From: Salinicola avicenniae
GTDB lineage: Bacteria; Pseudomonadota; Gammaproteobacteria; Pseudomonadales; Halomonadaceae
Direction: 5' to 3'
DNA: 64,000 nt
NCBI RefSeq assembly: GCF_023736115.1
Contig: NZ_JAKQZC010000002.1
Span: 589,559-653,558 of the forward strand
Below the pieces are notes generated by a model that was not told the DNA's origin, made no database searches, and saw only the letters and a list, made by a program, of their open reading frames with translations. Positions within the stretch are counted from its first letter, which is position 1, and every line of letters begins with the position of its first letter. This document shows, in pieces, positions 38,655 through 47,212 of this stretch. Both the position numbers and the translations under genes were made by a program.

Positions 38655-40052
38655 TCAGCGCCGCGGCAGCGACACGTGGACGCTAAGCCCGCTGGCAACC
38701 GGTAGCGAGGTCGTCTCGAGCCGGATCTCGCCGCCGAGTCGCTCGACCAGTTCGCGCACGATGGCAAGTCCGAGCCCCGAGCCGCTGGTCTTCTGCCCGG
38801 CCAGGCGTACGAAGCGCTCGAACACCCGTTCTCGCTCGGTCTCGGGGATACCGGGCCCGCTGTCGGCGACCTCGAGCTGCAGGCAGTCGGCCTCGAGCCG
38901 CATGCGCAGACGCACCTCTCCACCCGGCGGCGTGTAGCGCATGGCGTTGTCGAGCAGGTTTCGCAGCAGCACGTAGAGCCCGTTTTCGTGAATCTTCACT
39001 TCGCGCTGGTCGCCCAGTTCCAGCTGAAAGTGAAGATCTCGCTGCTCGCTCAACGGCTGCATGTCGCGCTTGAGCTCCTGCCCCAGCCGGGCGAGGTCGA
39101 CGGTCTGGGGGTCGATATGTTGGCCACTCTCGAGTCGTGACAGCGTCAGCAACTGCTCGACCACGCGCGTCATGCGATCGACACCATCGATGATCGAATG
39201 CGCGCCGCGTTGCGAACGGGCCTCTGCGGTATCGCTGATCAGGTTCTGCGCGTGCACCTTGACCGCGGCCAATGGCGTACGCAGTTCGTGCGCCGCGTTG
39301 GCCGTGAAACGACGCTCCTTCTCCAGCGTCTCCGCCAGCCGCGCGAAGAGGCCGTTCAGCGCCTCGACCAGGCCGCGGATCTCCTCGGGCGCCTGACGCG
39401 CATCGATCGGCTCGAGATAGCTGGGCCGCCGCGAGGCGATCTGGCGGCTGATCCGCAGCAGCGGGGAGAAGCCCCGCGCGATCACGAACGGGATCAGCAG
39501 CGCTACCAGCAGCACGCCGATCACCGGGGGCATCAGGTTGCGCAACGCGATCTGCCAGGTCAGTTCGTCACGCACGTCGTCGCGCTGGGCCGAGCTGGCC
39601 CAGACGCCATGCGCTTCGTCGTAGAGTGTGAACACCCGCCAGTCGTGCGACTGGCTGCGGATATAGCGGTAGCCACGCTGCCGCGTCGGCGTGTCCAGCA
39701 CGCCCGGCATCTGCATGCCCAGCAGCGGATTGCCCGCGTCGTCCCATATTTGGAACGCTAACTTCTTCTCGTAGGGATGACCGAGCGCGGTGGGGGAATC
39801 GGTGGCATTGTCGGGTACGATGGCAGGCTCGAGCTGCAGATCCCGGATCAACTGTGCCGGATCTCGCCCGCGATCGCCGCGATACTCGAAGTAGAGCGCG
39901 ACCATCGTGCGCGTCGTCTGCGCCAGCTCGGCATCGAACAGCTCGTTGATCTGATCGCGCGTGTCGTGATAGCTCCACAGTGCGGCGATGGCGGTGATCG
40001 AGGTGACCGAGATCAGCAGGACCCGCCGCAGATAACGGCGAATCGAGATCAA
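38655..40052 (-). CDS. Sensor histidine kinase, QseC/PmrB-like
   Basis: Membrane sensor of a two-component pair. The 465-residue protein has a first membrane segment (about residues 10-27), a periplasmic sensor region (about 28-170), a second membrane segment (about 172-192) and a HAMP-like linker. The kinase has H-box AAHELRTPLAAVKVHAQ, N-box LLRNLLDNAMRYTPPGG, G1 VADSGPGIP and G2 GSGLGLAIV. The start is a TTG overlapping the regulator's stop (TTGA) with GGGAG seven bases upstream, so translation is coupled. The signal sensed is unknown. Confidence 0.92.
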   Translation of the reverse strand: MISIRRYLRRVLLISVTSITAIAALWSYHDTRDQINELFDAELAQTTRTMVALYFEYRGDRGRDPAQLIRDLQLEPAIVPDNATDSPTALGHPYEKKLAFQIWDDAGNPLLGMQMPGVLDTPTRQRGYRYIRSQSHDWRVFTLYDEAHGVWASSAQRDDVRDELTWQIALRNLMPPVIGVLLVALLIPFVIARGFSPLLRISRQIASRRPSYLEPIDARQAPEEIRGLVEALNGLFARLAETLEKERRFTANAAHELRTPLAAVKVHAQNLISDTAEARSQRGAHSIIDGVDRMTRVVEQLLTLSRLESGQHIDPQTVDLARLGQELKRDMQPLSEQRDLHFQLELGDQREVKIHENGLYVLLRNLLDNAMRYTPPGGEVRLRMRLEADCLQLEVADSGPGIPETERERVFERFVRLAGQKTSGSGLGLAIVRELVERLGGEIRLETTSLPVASGLSVHVSLPRR

Positions 40053-40711
40053 CCGAGCGCTCCCAGCCGGTAGCCCACGTTGCGAACGGTGGCGACGACG
40101 TCACTGCCGAACTTACGTCGCAGGTGATGCACGTGGACCTCGATGACGTTACTTTCGACCTCGGCTTCCCAGCCGTAAAGCACCTCGACCAATTGATCCC
40201 TGGAGAAGACCTGCCCCGGATGAGTCATCAGGTAGGCCAACAGGTCATGCTCGCGCCGCCCCAACGCCACGATCTCGCCGTCGACGCGAATCTCGTGGGC
40301 AGCTGGGTCCAGCGTCAGCGCCCCGCAACTGACCAGCGGCGAGGCACGCCCCGCGCTACGCCGTACCAGCGCCCTCAGCCGTGCCAGCAGTTCGCCGGTA
40401 TCAAAGGGTTTGACCAGATAATCATCGGCGCCGCCGTCCAGTCCGCGAATGCGATTGTCGACGTCATCGCGCGCCGTCAGCACCAGCACGGGAATGCGAC
40501 TCTCGCTTTCCCGCAGCTGCTTGAGCACCTCGAAACCGTCGATATCCGGTAGCCCCAGATCCAGAATCAGCGCATCGAAGGTCGCCTCATCGAGCGCCTC
40601 GCGCACGCCGCGGCCTTCGGTCAGCCACTCCACTACCATCTGCTCTCGTCGCAGCACATCCACGACCCCTTCACCCAGAAGCGGGTCATCCTCAACCAGC
40701 ATCACCCTCAT
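40049..40711 (-). CDS. OmpR-family response regulator, QseB/PmrA-like
   Basis: DNA-binding partner of the adjacent sensor kinase. The 220-residue protein has a receiver domain with the acidic pocket E7-D8-D9, phospho-acceptor D51 in LILDLGLPDIDGF, and K101 in LVKPFD. The C-terminal winged helix reads LGRREHDLLAYLMTHPGQVFSRDQL and VHHLRRKFG. The ATG at 40711 is preferred over a TTG eight codons earlier. A candidate direct-repeat binding site lies about 290 bases upstream, close to the divergent glycosyltransferase gene. Confidence 0.93.
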   Translation of the reverse strand: MRVMLVEDDPLLGEGVVDVLRREQMVVEWLTEGRGVREALDEATFDALILDLGLPDIDGFEVLKQLRESESRIPVLVLTARDDVDNRIRGLDGGADDYLVKPFDTGELLARLRALVRRSAGRASPLVSCGALTLDPAAHEIRVDGEIVALGRREHDLLAYLMTHPGQVFSRDQLVEVLYGWEAEVESNVIEVHVHHLRRKFGSDVVATVRNVGYRLGALG

Positions 40712-41090
40712 GATTCTCTCTCTCGTTCTCGCCAACCCTGGCGAACTCGGGCCCGGAATATCTGTCCCTGACTCTACAGCTCAGGGGCACAAAGGTTCCC
40801 TCAACGGTGCCACGCGACTGTCATACGTCGCACCGATACTGCTCACTGCGGTCAGCCACCTATGCGCTCGACGTCAGCCAATGAGCATTCGACATAACGC
40901 GGCTCCAGGGCACGACTGTCTGGAAAGCGAGCCCCCGAACCACGGCTGTCTGATACGCGATGTTCTGATACTTGACGTCCTGAAACACGCCACCGCCCGG
41001 CGACTAAGTCAGCGTTAAGGAATGACTGCCATAGTGACGGCTCCGGATAGGCCATGAAAAGTCCGCAAAGCGGAATCACGGGATATCATC
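40712..41090. other. Divergent intergenic region, regulator / glycosyltransferase
   Basis: These 379 bases should hold the promoters of the two-component operon and of the glycosyltransferase gene. A tandem CTAAG/TTAAG pair lies at 41004-41019. An 11-codon frame starts at the ATG at 41022 after AAGG but has no other support. No RNA gene was recognised. Confidence 0.45.
41004..41019 (+). promoter_or_regulatory. Candidate response-regulator box upstream of the glycosyltransferase
   Basis: CTAAG (41004-41008) and TTAAG (41015-41019) are direct half-sites with an 11-bp period, the layout of PmrA/QseB-type OmpR-family sites. The site lies about 70 bases before the glycosyltransferase start. Half-sites this short can occur by chance. 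Confidence 0.35.
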
Positions 41091-41828
41091 ATGCTCGCAC
41101 TACCCAAGCTATCGATCGTCCTCATCGTCAGCGACCGCCACCACCGAGTGCCGGCAGTGATCGACGAGGCGTCTCGTGCCCTGCCCCACGCCGAGACACT
41201 GGATATCGTGATCATCGACGATGCCACGGAGACGGCCAACGGCCAGCGGCTGCACGCGCTGGCGGCGGCCGATCCTCGTGTGCGTCTCTATCGTCAACCG
41301 ACGCCGATCGGCGATGACGCAGCCCTCCGACAAGCGGTGGCGCTCGTCAATGGCGAATGGGTTGCCAGACTCGACGCCTATGGACGCGATGACCCGCATG
41401 ACCTGCCTGACATGCTCTGCGAGGCCCGCCAGTACGGACTGACCCTGGTACAGGGCGTGCCGCTCGATCCGCGCTGTCGCTGGCGCGCCAGCCTGCTGCG
41501 CGTGGCTCGTCGGTTCGGACTCGAATCTCGCCGAAGCGGCACCTACGGCATGCGCCTGATACGGCGTGATGTCCTTGCCACCCTGCCCGCCGTTAACCGT
41601 GTGCAGCATTTCCTGCCGATGCTGATCCGTCGCACTGGCGGGCGCGTCGGCACCCTTTACGTCAATCGCCGGCCGTCGCGGCAGGCGCCTCGTCCCGCCC
41701 TACGTCAACTGCCCCTGCAGCTACTGCGCGACACCCTGGACGGACTGGGCATGTGGTGGCTCACCAAACGCTGGCACGCCGACAAGCCCTCGCTGAAGCG
41801 CCGACAACGAGGTTACGTCCGCGGCTGA
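41091..41828 (+). CDS. GT2-family glycosyltransferase, soluble DPM/ArnC-like
   Basis: The 245-residue protein aligns by eye with the catalytic domain of polyprenyl-phosphate glycosyltransferases (ArnC, GtrB, DPM): LSIVLIVSDRHHRVP at the N-terminus, DIVIIDDATE, LDAYGRDDPHDLPDM in place of the usual LDADLQxPPE, and a TYGMRLIRRDV stretch. It has no membrane helices after the catalytic domain, and the second Asp of the DAD motif is Tyr, so activity is uncertain. The C-terminus is basic. It is divergent from a PmrAB-like system, whose relatives control lipid A decoration. No clear ribosome-binding site precedes the ATG. Confidence 0.75.
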   Translation: MLALPKLSIVLIVSDRHHRVPAVIDEASRALPHAETLDIVIIDDATETANGQRLHALAAADPRVRLYRQPTPIGDDAALRQAVALVNGEWVARLDAYGRDDPHDLPDMLCEARQYGLTLVQGVPLDPRCRWRASLLRVARRFGLESRRSGTYGMRLIRRDVLATLPAVNRVQHFLPMLIRRTGGRVGTLYVNRRPSRQAPRPALRQLPLQLLRDTLDGLGMWWLTKRWHADKPSLKRRQRGYVRG

Positions 41829-41914
41829 CTTCGCCGGCATGACGCCGCCAGACGATTTCAACGGCTGCCCCATGCCAGGCGCCTACCTCATGCCAGGCAC
41901 GGCCGCCCCGCTCC

Positions 41915-42376
41915 TCAACGGTAGCGACGGCCCTGAAACGATAGCCATCCGCCCGGATACCTGCCGTCGGGGTCGTGATGGGTCCAGTGGATAACGCCGC
42001 CTCGAGCGTTCCAGACATACTCTCCCCGGAATCGGATCTCATCGCCACGCGAGAGCTCGGGCACCCGCGGCGCCAGATCGATATTGTGCGCGATCAGCAG
42101 GGTCTGGCCGCTATCGAGCGCCACGATCAGGCGCTGATGGCGGCTGCCCTCCCGATCATCGGGCAGCAATTGGACCACCTGGGCCGACGCCTCGACCCAA
42201 AACCCCTCCTGGCGGGTTTCGAAGGCCGTCTGCAGCCGCTGTTCCGCCGTCTCGACACCGTCTAATGGCGCTAGCAGCGGGCGCCCGAGCAACGCAATCA
42301 GCATCGGCACCACCAGCGCGGCAAGCCACGCCCACCGCCACCGATTGGCAATCTGCAGCCATCGTCGCCCTCTCAC
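41915..42376 (-). CDS. DUF3465 family protein, membrane-anchored or secreted
   Basis: Function unknown. The 153-residue protein starts with a basic stretch and one hydrophobic segment (about residues 14-35), an anchor or signal. The DUF3465 domain follows with its characteristic blocks: GFWVEASAQVVQLLPDD, the pair RHQRLIVALDSGQTLLIAHN, GDEIRFRGEYVWN and HWTHHDPDG, ending GGWLSFQGRRY. The GTG at 42376 is chosen because GGGAGG lies upstream; the frame continues earlier into the terminator region, which should not be coding. It is convergent with the glycosyltransferase gene and lies downstream of a terminator. Confidence 0.72.
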   Translation of the reverse strand: MRGRRWLQIANRWRWAWLAALVVPMLIALLGRPLLAPLDGVETAEQRLQTAFETRQEGFWVEASAQVVQLLPDDREGSRHQRLIVALDSGQTLLIAHNIDLAPRVPELSRGDEIRFRGEYVWNARGGVIHWTHHDPDGRYPGGWLSFQGRRYR

Positions 42377-42445
42377 ACAGAAACGCCTCCCGCCCCGTAC
42401 CGGGCCGGCCGGCACGCGTCGATATCCACGTCTCCAGGCGACCGA

Positions 42446-42478
42446 CCAAAAAGAAGCCGGACCCAATACGGGCCCGGC
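42446..42478 (-). terminator. Terminator downstream of the emfourin-like gene
   Basis: On the minus strand, a stem of GCCGG/CCGGC plus three more G-C pairs around one mismatch (42456-42478) is followed by TTCTTTTT. It lies about 140 bases past the inhibitor gene's stop and just before the DUF3465 gene, so it would end the siderophore/protease transcript. Confidence 0.6.
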
Positions 42479-42617
42479 CTACGCTGTGTGCCCTTCCTGG
42501 GCTACTGATTGAGAGTCTACTATCTGGCCAAAGTTCCTCGGCCAAGCAAAAAATTCCCGTTTGACTGACGCTACCGGTAAGTCAGTGCTCGCTTGTTTGC
42601 CGTAGGCGTAGCCACGC

Positions 42618-42953
42618 TCACGACTCCAGCGCCGCCATGCCCAGCTTCCAGAGGCCAATCACCTGCTTTGGGGTCAGGCTCTCGTCAAGCTCACGCTCCC
42701 AATCCGGTTGACCGGCGGCACTCAGCAGGACAACGCGGAAGACACGGCGATCGGCGCCGGGCGCACACTCCTGCCCGCTCTGTCGCTCGACCTCGGCCAG
42801 CACCGCCTGCAACCGCTGACGCTGCGCGGGGCTCAACGTCCGGCAGTCGATTCGCCGCTCTCGATTCAAGCCCGGCATCGCGGCAAAACCGCCGTCGCGG
42901 CTCACGGCCAGCACGGCGTCTGGTGCGAGAGGCGGACAGCCCGAGCTGCTCAC
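42618..42953 (-). CDS. Emfourin-like protealysin inhibitor
   Basis: The 111-residue protein resembles emfourin, the small inhibitor encoded beside protealysin-like M4 proteases. The family signature is the N-terminal strand with GGFAAMPG (about residues 21-28), followed by RTLSPAQRQRLQAVL and a C-terminal region with ESLTPKQVIGLWKL. It is cytosolic (no signal peptide). The GTG start overlaps the protease gene's stop (GTGA), so enzyme and inhibitor are translationally coupled. Family assignment is by eye from motif and context; the sequence is short and the match moderate. Confidence 0.75.
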   Translation of the reverse strand: MSSSGCPPLAPDAVLAVSRDGGFAAMPGLNRERRIDCRTLSPAQRQRLQAVLAEVERQSGQECAPGADRRVFRVVLLSAAGQPDWERELDESLTPKQVIGLWKLGMAALES

Positions 42954-44002
42954 GCCGTCACTCCAACATCCCGCCAGGCACTAGCCACGGCGCGTTCGAC
43001 CTCGCCACCGCGGCCGTAGCGCTCGCCGGCATGCGCGATAGTCAGACGAGCAAAGGCGGCGAAATCGGTATCGCGCTGGAGCGAGTCGTCGGTCAGGGCG
43101 TCGTACCAGACCACCCCGGCCTGCTCCCAGGCATATCCCTCCAGACGCGTCGCCGCGAGGTAGAAGGCCCGATTGGGTATGCCGGAGTTGATATGCACGC
43201 CGCCGTTATCCGACGAGGTGCGCGCGAAGTCATCCATATGGCCGGGCTGGGGGTCGCGCCCGAGGACCGGATCGTCATAGGCGGTGCCCGGCTCGGCCAT
43301 CGAGCGCAGCGCCCGCCCGTTGACCCGCGCCGTCAACAGGCCCTCGCCGATCAGCCAGTCCGCTTCGTCGACCCGCTGCTCGAAGTGATGCTGCTTGACC
43401 AGCGTGCCGAAGACGTCCGCCAGCGATTCGTTGAGCGCCCCGGATTGATCGGCATAGATCAGTCCGGCGTCGCGCTCGATCACGCCGTGGGTCAGCTCGT
43501 GCGCGACCACGTCCAGCGCCGCCGTAAAGCGCTCGAACAGTTCTCCATCGCCGTCACCAAAGACCATCTGCGCGCCATTCCAGAACGCATTGTCGTAGGC
43601 TTCCCCGTAATGAACCGTACCCAGCAGTGCCATGCCCTCGCCGTCGATCGAGTCTCGCCGGAACACCTGCCAGTAGAAACGGTGCGTGGCACCGAGCCAC
43701 TGGTAAGCTTCATCGACCGCGGTATCCCCCGTCTCCGGCTCGTCCTCGCGGCGTACCAGGTCGCCTGGCAGCAGCTGCTGCTGATTGGCGTCGTAGATGT
43801 AGCGCGCCGGCTCACCGGGACGATGGCTGTCTGCGGGTCGCGCGGCGGCGGGGACCGCCGAACGCAGACGAAACTGGGCATCCGCCTGCAGCGTCGTTCG
43901 CGCACACTGCTGCAGACGCGTATTGCCGTGCGACACGATACGCTCCAGCACGTGCGGCGGCATGAACCCTGGCGAGCGCGAAGCCTCTGAAAACGCTGTC
44001 AT
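42950..44002 (-). CDS. Protealysin-like M4 metalloprotease
   Basis: A thermolysin-family zinc protease of 350 residues. Like protealysin it lacks a signal peptide and has a short propeptide (about 50 residues) with a PPHVL motif near residue 15. Zinc ligands and catalysis are intact: HELTH at 168-172, NESLADVFG with E192, and the transition-state His in DNGGVHINSGI (H270). AGGAGG five bases before the ATG is one of the strongest ribosome-binding sites here. It begins 30 bases after the esterase gene and overlaps the inhibitor gene. Relatives act as cytoplasmic proteases released late in growth or during invasion; the target here is unknown. Confidence 0.9.
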   Translation of the reverse strand: MTAFSEASRSPGFMPPHVLERIVSHGNTRLQQCARTTLQADAQFRLRSAVPAAARPADSHRPGEPARYIYDANQQQLLPGDLVRREDEPETGDTAVDEAYQWLGATHRFYWQVFRRDSIDGEGMALLGTVHYGEAYDNAFWNGAQMVFGDGDGELFERFTAALDVVAHELTHGVIERDAGLIYADQSGALNESLADVFGTLVKQHHFEQRVDEADWLIGEGLLTARVNGRALRSMAEPGTAYDDPVLGRDPQPGHMDDFARTSSDNGGVHINSGIPNRAFYLAATRLEGYAWEQAGVVWYDALTDDSLQRDTDFAAFARLTIAHAGERYGRGGEVERAVASAWRDVGVTA

Positions 44003-44032
44003 CCGGTCCTCCTGAAATCGGTAGTCCGTGTT

Positions 44033-45019
44033 TCAGTGTGGCCCAGAATCGGCCTGCGCTCCGCGATCGCCCTGTTCCTTTTTGTCAAGAAAGGGCCAAA
44101 CGGCTTGCATGGCGGGCCACATCACATCGCCATGCCCGGCGCCCGCAAAACGCGTCGACACGATCTGCCAGCGGGGGAAGCGATCCATCAAGGCGTCGGC
44201 CATGCGAACGGCGTTGTCGCGCATGGCGGGGATCGCCGACTCGCCGGTGTCGGTGGCAAGCGCAGTCGGTCGACGCGAGATTTCCCGGTCGCCGACGCCG
44301 ATCAGCAGGCGTAGAGCCGGACTCGCCTCGCCCCTCGCCCGGTCCCTCTCCCCCAACTCTCGAAAGAGGTAGCTGTCCCCCCACCAGAGCGAGGGACTGA
44401 CGGCGATATAGTCACTGAAGCTTCGTGGGTGGGTCAGCGCCACATGAAGCGCGAACAGCCCACCGTAGGAGTGGCCGAGGAGCGCACTGCGCGAGCGGTC
44501 CACGGCAAAGCGTTGGGCGAGCTCGGGCTTCAGCTCATCCTCGATGAACTCGAGAAAGCGATCAGCGCCGCCCTGAGGCCGGCCACGCGCATCCTTCATC
44601 GGTAACCCCTCTCCTGACGGTGTGTAGTCCTCGCTACGTGCCGCACCGTCGAAGCGTAGTGTCTCCGGATAGCCGATCCCCACAATAAGCCACGGCGCGA
44701 CACCGCCCTGCGGGCTTTCCAGCGTCAATGCCTCGCGCGCCGCCACCGCGAGCGGGAAGCGTGCATTGCCGTCGAGCACATAGAGCACTGGATAGCCGTT
44801 AGCCGGCACCGGCGCATCGGGCACGCTGACCTGAATGAGATAGTCGCGGCCGGTCGCCTCGGCGTGCCTCTGCCACTGTTGACTCCCGGGTAGCGTGACC
44901 GGGTCGTTCTCCATCGTCGGCTCCTGAGCCAAGGCGGTTGCGAAAAAAGCGGTTGAGGAAACAGCGATGGAAAAACAGACGGCTACCGATAGCAGGCAGC
45001 CGACTGTCAAAGCGCGCAT
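44033..45019 (-). CDS. Periplasmic alpha/beta-hydrolase, siderophore-esterase-like (IroE/BesA type)
   Basis: Predicted exported serine esterase that may hydrolyse a ferric siderophore after uptake. The 328-residue protein has a signal peptide (about residues 1-32, ending ATALAQ). The PF00756-type esterase fold follows with YPVLYVLDGNARFP, the nucleophile elbow GHSYGGLFALH and the catalytic His in AGAGHGDVMW. The ATG at 45019 gives a clean signal peptide; an ATG five codons earlier would overlap the receptor gene. Neither has a strong ribosome-binding site. It follows a TonB-dependent siderophore receptor directly, which is the main functional clue. Confidence 0.82.
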   Translation of the reverse strand: MRALTVGCLLSVAVCFSIAVSSTAFFATALAQEPTMENDPVTLPGSQQWQRHAEATGRDYLIQVSVPDAPVPANGYPVLYVLDGNARFPLAVAAREALTLESPQGGVAPWLIVGIGYPETLRFDGAARSEDYTPSGEGLPMKDARGRPQGGADRFLEFIEDELKPELAQRFAVDRSRSALLGHSYGGLFALHVALTHPRSFSDYIAVSPSLWWGDSYLFRELGERDRARGEASPALRLLIGVGDREISRRPTALATDTGESAIPAMRDNAVRMADALMDRFPRWQIVSTRFAGAGHGDVMWPAMQAVWPFLDKKEQGDRGAQADSGPH

Positions 45020-45023
45020 GTGG

Positions 45024-47168
45024 CTAGAAGTCATAGCGCAGCGAGGCCACCACGCTGGCCGGCGCGCCCACCATGTTGAAGGTATTCGTGCCGCCGACGC
45101 GATTGTAGTAGTCGCGGTCAAACAGGTTATTGAAATTGAGCTGGCCGCTAACCTCGGACGAAAAGTCATAACCGATCATCGCATCGACTACTGCGTAGCC
45201 CGGCGCCTCGACGGCATTGGATGAGTTGAAATCGCTCATGGCCGTCATGCCGCCCCCCACATGCACCCCGGCCAGCGCCCCTTGGGTAAAGGCGTACTGC
45301 GTCCATAGATTGAGGGTATTCTTCGGCATCAGCAGGAAGACACCGTCGTCGCGGGTCGTCGACGCGTCCTGCACTTCCGTCTCCAGATAGGTGTAGCCTG
45401 CGATCAGCTCCCATTGATCGGTCAGGCTACCCGTCACCTCGAGCTCGGCGCCTTGAATCCGCATCTTGCCGACGGGCACCACATAGGAGGCGCCGGTATC
45501 GTCCGGCGTCGCCGCACGATTCTCGTCATACAGACGGAAGGCGCTGATCCGCGCATTGAGGTCACCGCCGAAATAGCTCCCTTTGACGCCGACCTCATAC
45601 TGTTCCCCTTCGCGCGGCTCGATCAGATCGCCATCCTCGCCGTACTCGGTCTGCGGCTTGAACACCTGCGAGTAGCTGGCGTAGAGCGAGTGGTGAGCGT
45701 CGAGATCCAGCACCACGCCCGCGTAAGGCGTCAATTCGTTGTCGCTTCGCGTCTGGCGGCTACCCTCCGTCTTGTCGTCGAGAGCGACATCGTAGTGGCT
45801 AAGACGGCTGCCAACGATCAGCGCCAGCGGCTGCCAGGGGCGCAGCGTCAGCTTGGCGTAAAGGCCGGTCTCCTCCAGGCGGGTCTCCGTATGGCTGTAA
45901 CCTCGTCCCGAGGCACGCGCGACATCAAGAATGTCGACGTAGGCCAGATCATTCAGCGCCTCAAGCGTCACTCTTTCGCCAGCGACATCGCGCGAGCGGC
46001 CCGAGGCTATCTCGGTATCGTAGCGCTTGTAATCGGTGCCGACGACGAACTCGCTGACGTTGCCCAGCACCTCAAACGGCTGGCTATAGCTGGCATCGAC
46101 CGAAAGTGCGCGCTGATCGACACGACTGCCGGTTCCTGCCACCGCCATCGTATCGTCATCATCCAGCGCGCTGCCGCCGAAGACATAGTTGTAGCGGGCG
46201 TTACGGTCGGAATAGCGCGCCGCCAGCCGCCCGTAACCGCCGTTGTCGAAACGATGCGTCAATTCGGCGATCCAGTCGTTGGACCGACTCTCGAAGTCAT
46301 TCCAGTCCGCGCCATAGAACGCCGTGCGACGGCCGTAGCGCAACTCACCGTCGCTGCCGACCGGCTGGCCGTTGTTGACCACGATATCCTTGGTATTGCG
46401 CAGAAAGCCGAGCCCGAGCGTGGTCGACTCATCGAGATCGATATCGAGCGCCGCGTAAAAGTCGTTCTGCTCGTTGTCATTGTGATCGACGAGCTCGGCG
46501 TGTTCGGTACGATCTACCACCAGTCGACCGCGTATCCGTCCCTCGGCATCGATCGGCCCCGAGAGATCGGTCGCCAGCCGACGTTCGCCGCGAGTACCGA
46601 TACTACCCGTCGTATGGCCCTGAAAGTCGTACGTCGGACGCTTTCGCACCAGATTGACGATACCTCCCATCTCGCTGGTGCTATTGAACAACCCGGAAGG
46701 CCCACGCATGATCTCGACCCGGTCAAAGGCCGCCAATGACGGTACCGAGCCGTTGATGCTGGTCATCGGTGCCGGCAGACCATCGATATTCGCCTCGTCG
46801 TATTCATAACCGCGCGCGTAGATCGACGAGCGTCCGTTATCGTTGCTGAGCACGCGCATGCCGGGCGTCCGCCGCCCTAGCTCATCGAGCGTCCGCAGGT
46901 TCTGGTCCTCGATAGCATCGCGCGTCACCACACTGATCGACTGCGGAATATCGCGCAGCGCGGCAGGTGTCTTCGTGCCGACCGTGGCCGAATCGACCGA
47001 ATAGCCGCCAGTCGTCTCCGATGGCAGCATCTCGTAGAGGCGATTGCCGGTGACGGTCAAGGTCTCGAGTTCGGCATTGGTGGCTTGTGCGTAGACGGGC
47101 AATGCGGCAATCGATAAGCCGACGCCGAGCGCGGCAGACCAACCCTGCCGCGGAGAGGAAACAGTCAT
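45024..47168 (-). CDS. TonB-dependent siderophore receptor
   Basis: An outer-membrane gated barrel for ferric-siderophore uptake. The 714-residue protein has a signal peptide ending VYAQA (about residue 28). The plug domain has LRDIPQSISVVTRDAIEDQ and RVEIMRGPSGLFNSTSEMGG, typical of the FpvA/FhuE/FoxA group. A 22-strand barrel follows, with the C-terminal SLRYDF ending in Phe. The ATG at 47168 gives the signal peptide at the right place, with AAGGGA about eight bases upstream. It has a Fur-box-like sequence upstream and is divergent from an AraC/PchR-like regulator. The siderophore type is not deducible. Confidence 0.93.
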   Translation of the reverse strand: MTVSSPRQGWSAALGVGLSIAALPVYAQATNAELETLTVTGNRLYEMLPSETTGGYSVDSATVGTKTPAALRDIPQSISVVTRDAIEDQNLRTLDELGRRTPGMRVLSNDNGRSSIYARGYEYDEANIDGLPAPMTSINGSVPSLAAFDRVEIMRGPSGLFNSTSEMGGIVNLVRKRPTYDFQGHTTGSIGTRGERRLATDLSGPIDAEGRIRGRLVVDRTEHAELVDHNDNEQNDFYAALDIDLDESTTLGLGFLRNTKDIVVNNGQPVGSDGELRYGRRTAFYGADWNDFESRSNDWIAELTHRFDNGGYGRLAARYSDRNARYNYVFGGSALDDDDTMAVAGTGSRVDQRALSVDASYSQPFEVLGNVSEFVVGTDYKRYDTEIASGRSRDVAGERVTLEALNDLAYVDILDVARASGRGYSHTETRLEETGLYAKLTLRPWQPLALIVGSRLSHYDVALDDKTEGSRQTRSDNELTPYAGVVLDLDAHHSLYASYSQVFKPQTEYGEDGDLIEPREGEQYEVGVKGSYFGGDLNARISAFRLYDENRAATPDDTGASYVVPVGKMRIQGAELEVTGSLTDQWELIAGYTYLETEVQDASTTRDDGVFLLMPKNTLNLWTQYAFTQGALAGVHVGGGMTAMSDFNSSNAVEAPGYAVVDAMIGYDFSSEVSGQLNFNNLFDRDYYNRVGGTNTFNMVGAPASVVASLRYDF

Positions 47169-47212
47169 GCGGGGTGTCCCTTGCGTGGCGCGATAGATCG
47201 CTGCGCCTTTAT

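Noticed and set aside
41871..41898. Direct repeat CATGCCAGGC twice, 18 bp apart, between convergent genes
   Set aside because: Only two copies of a 10-mer, with no structural or positional support for a function.
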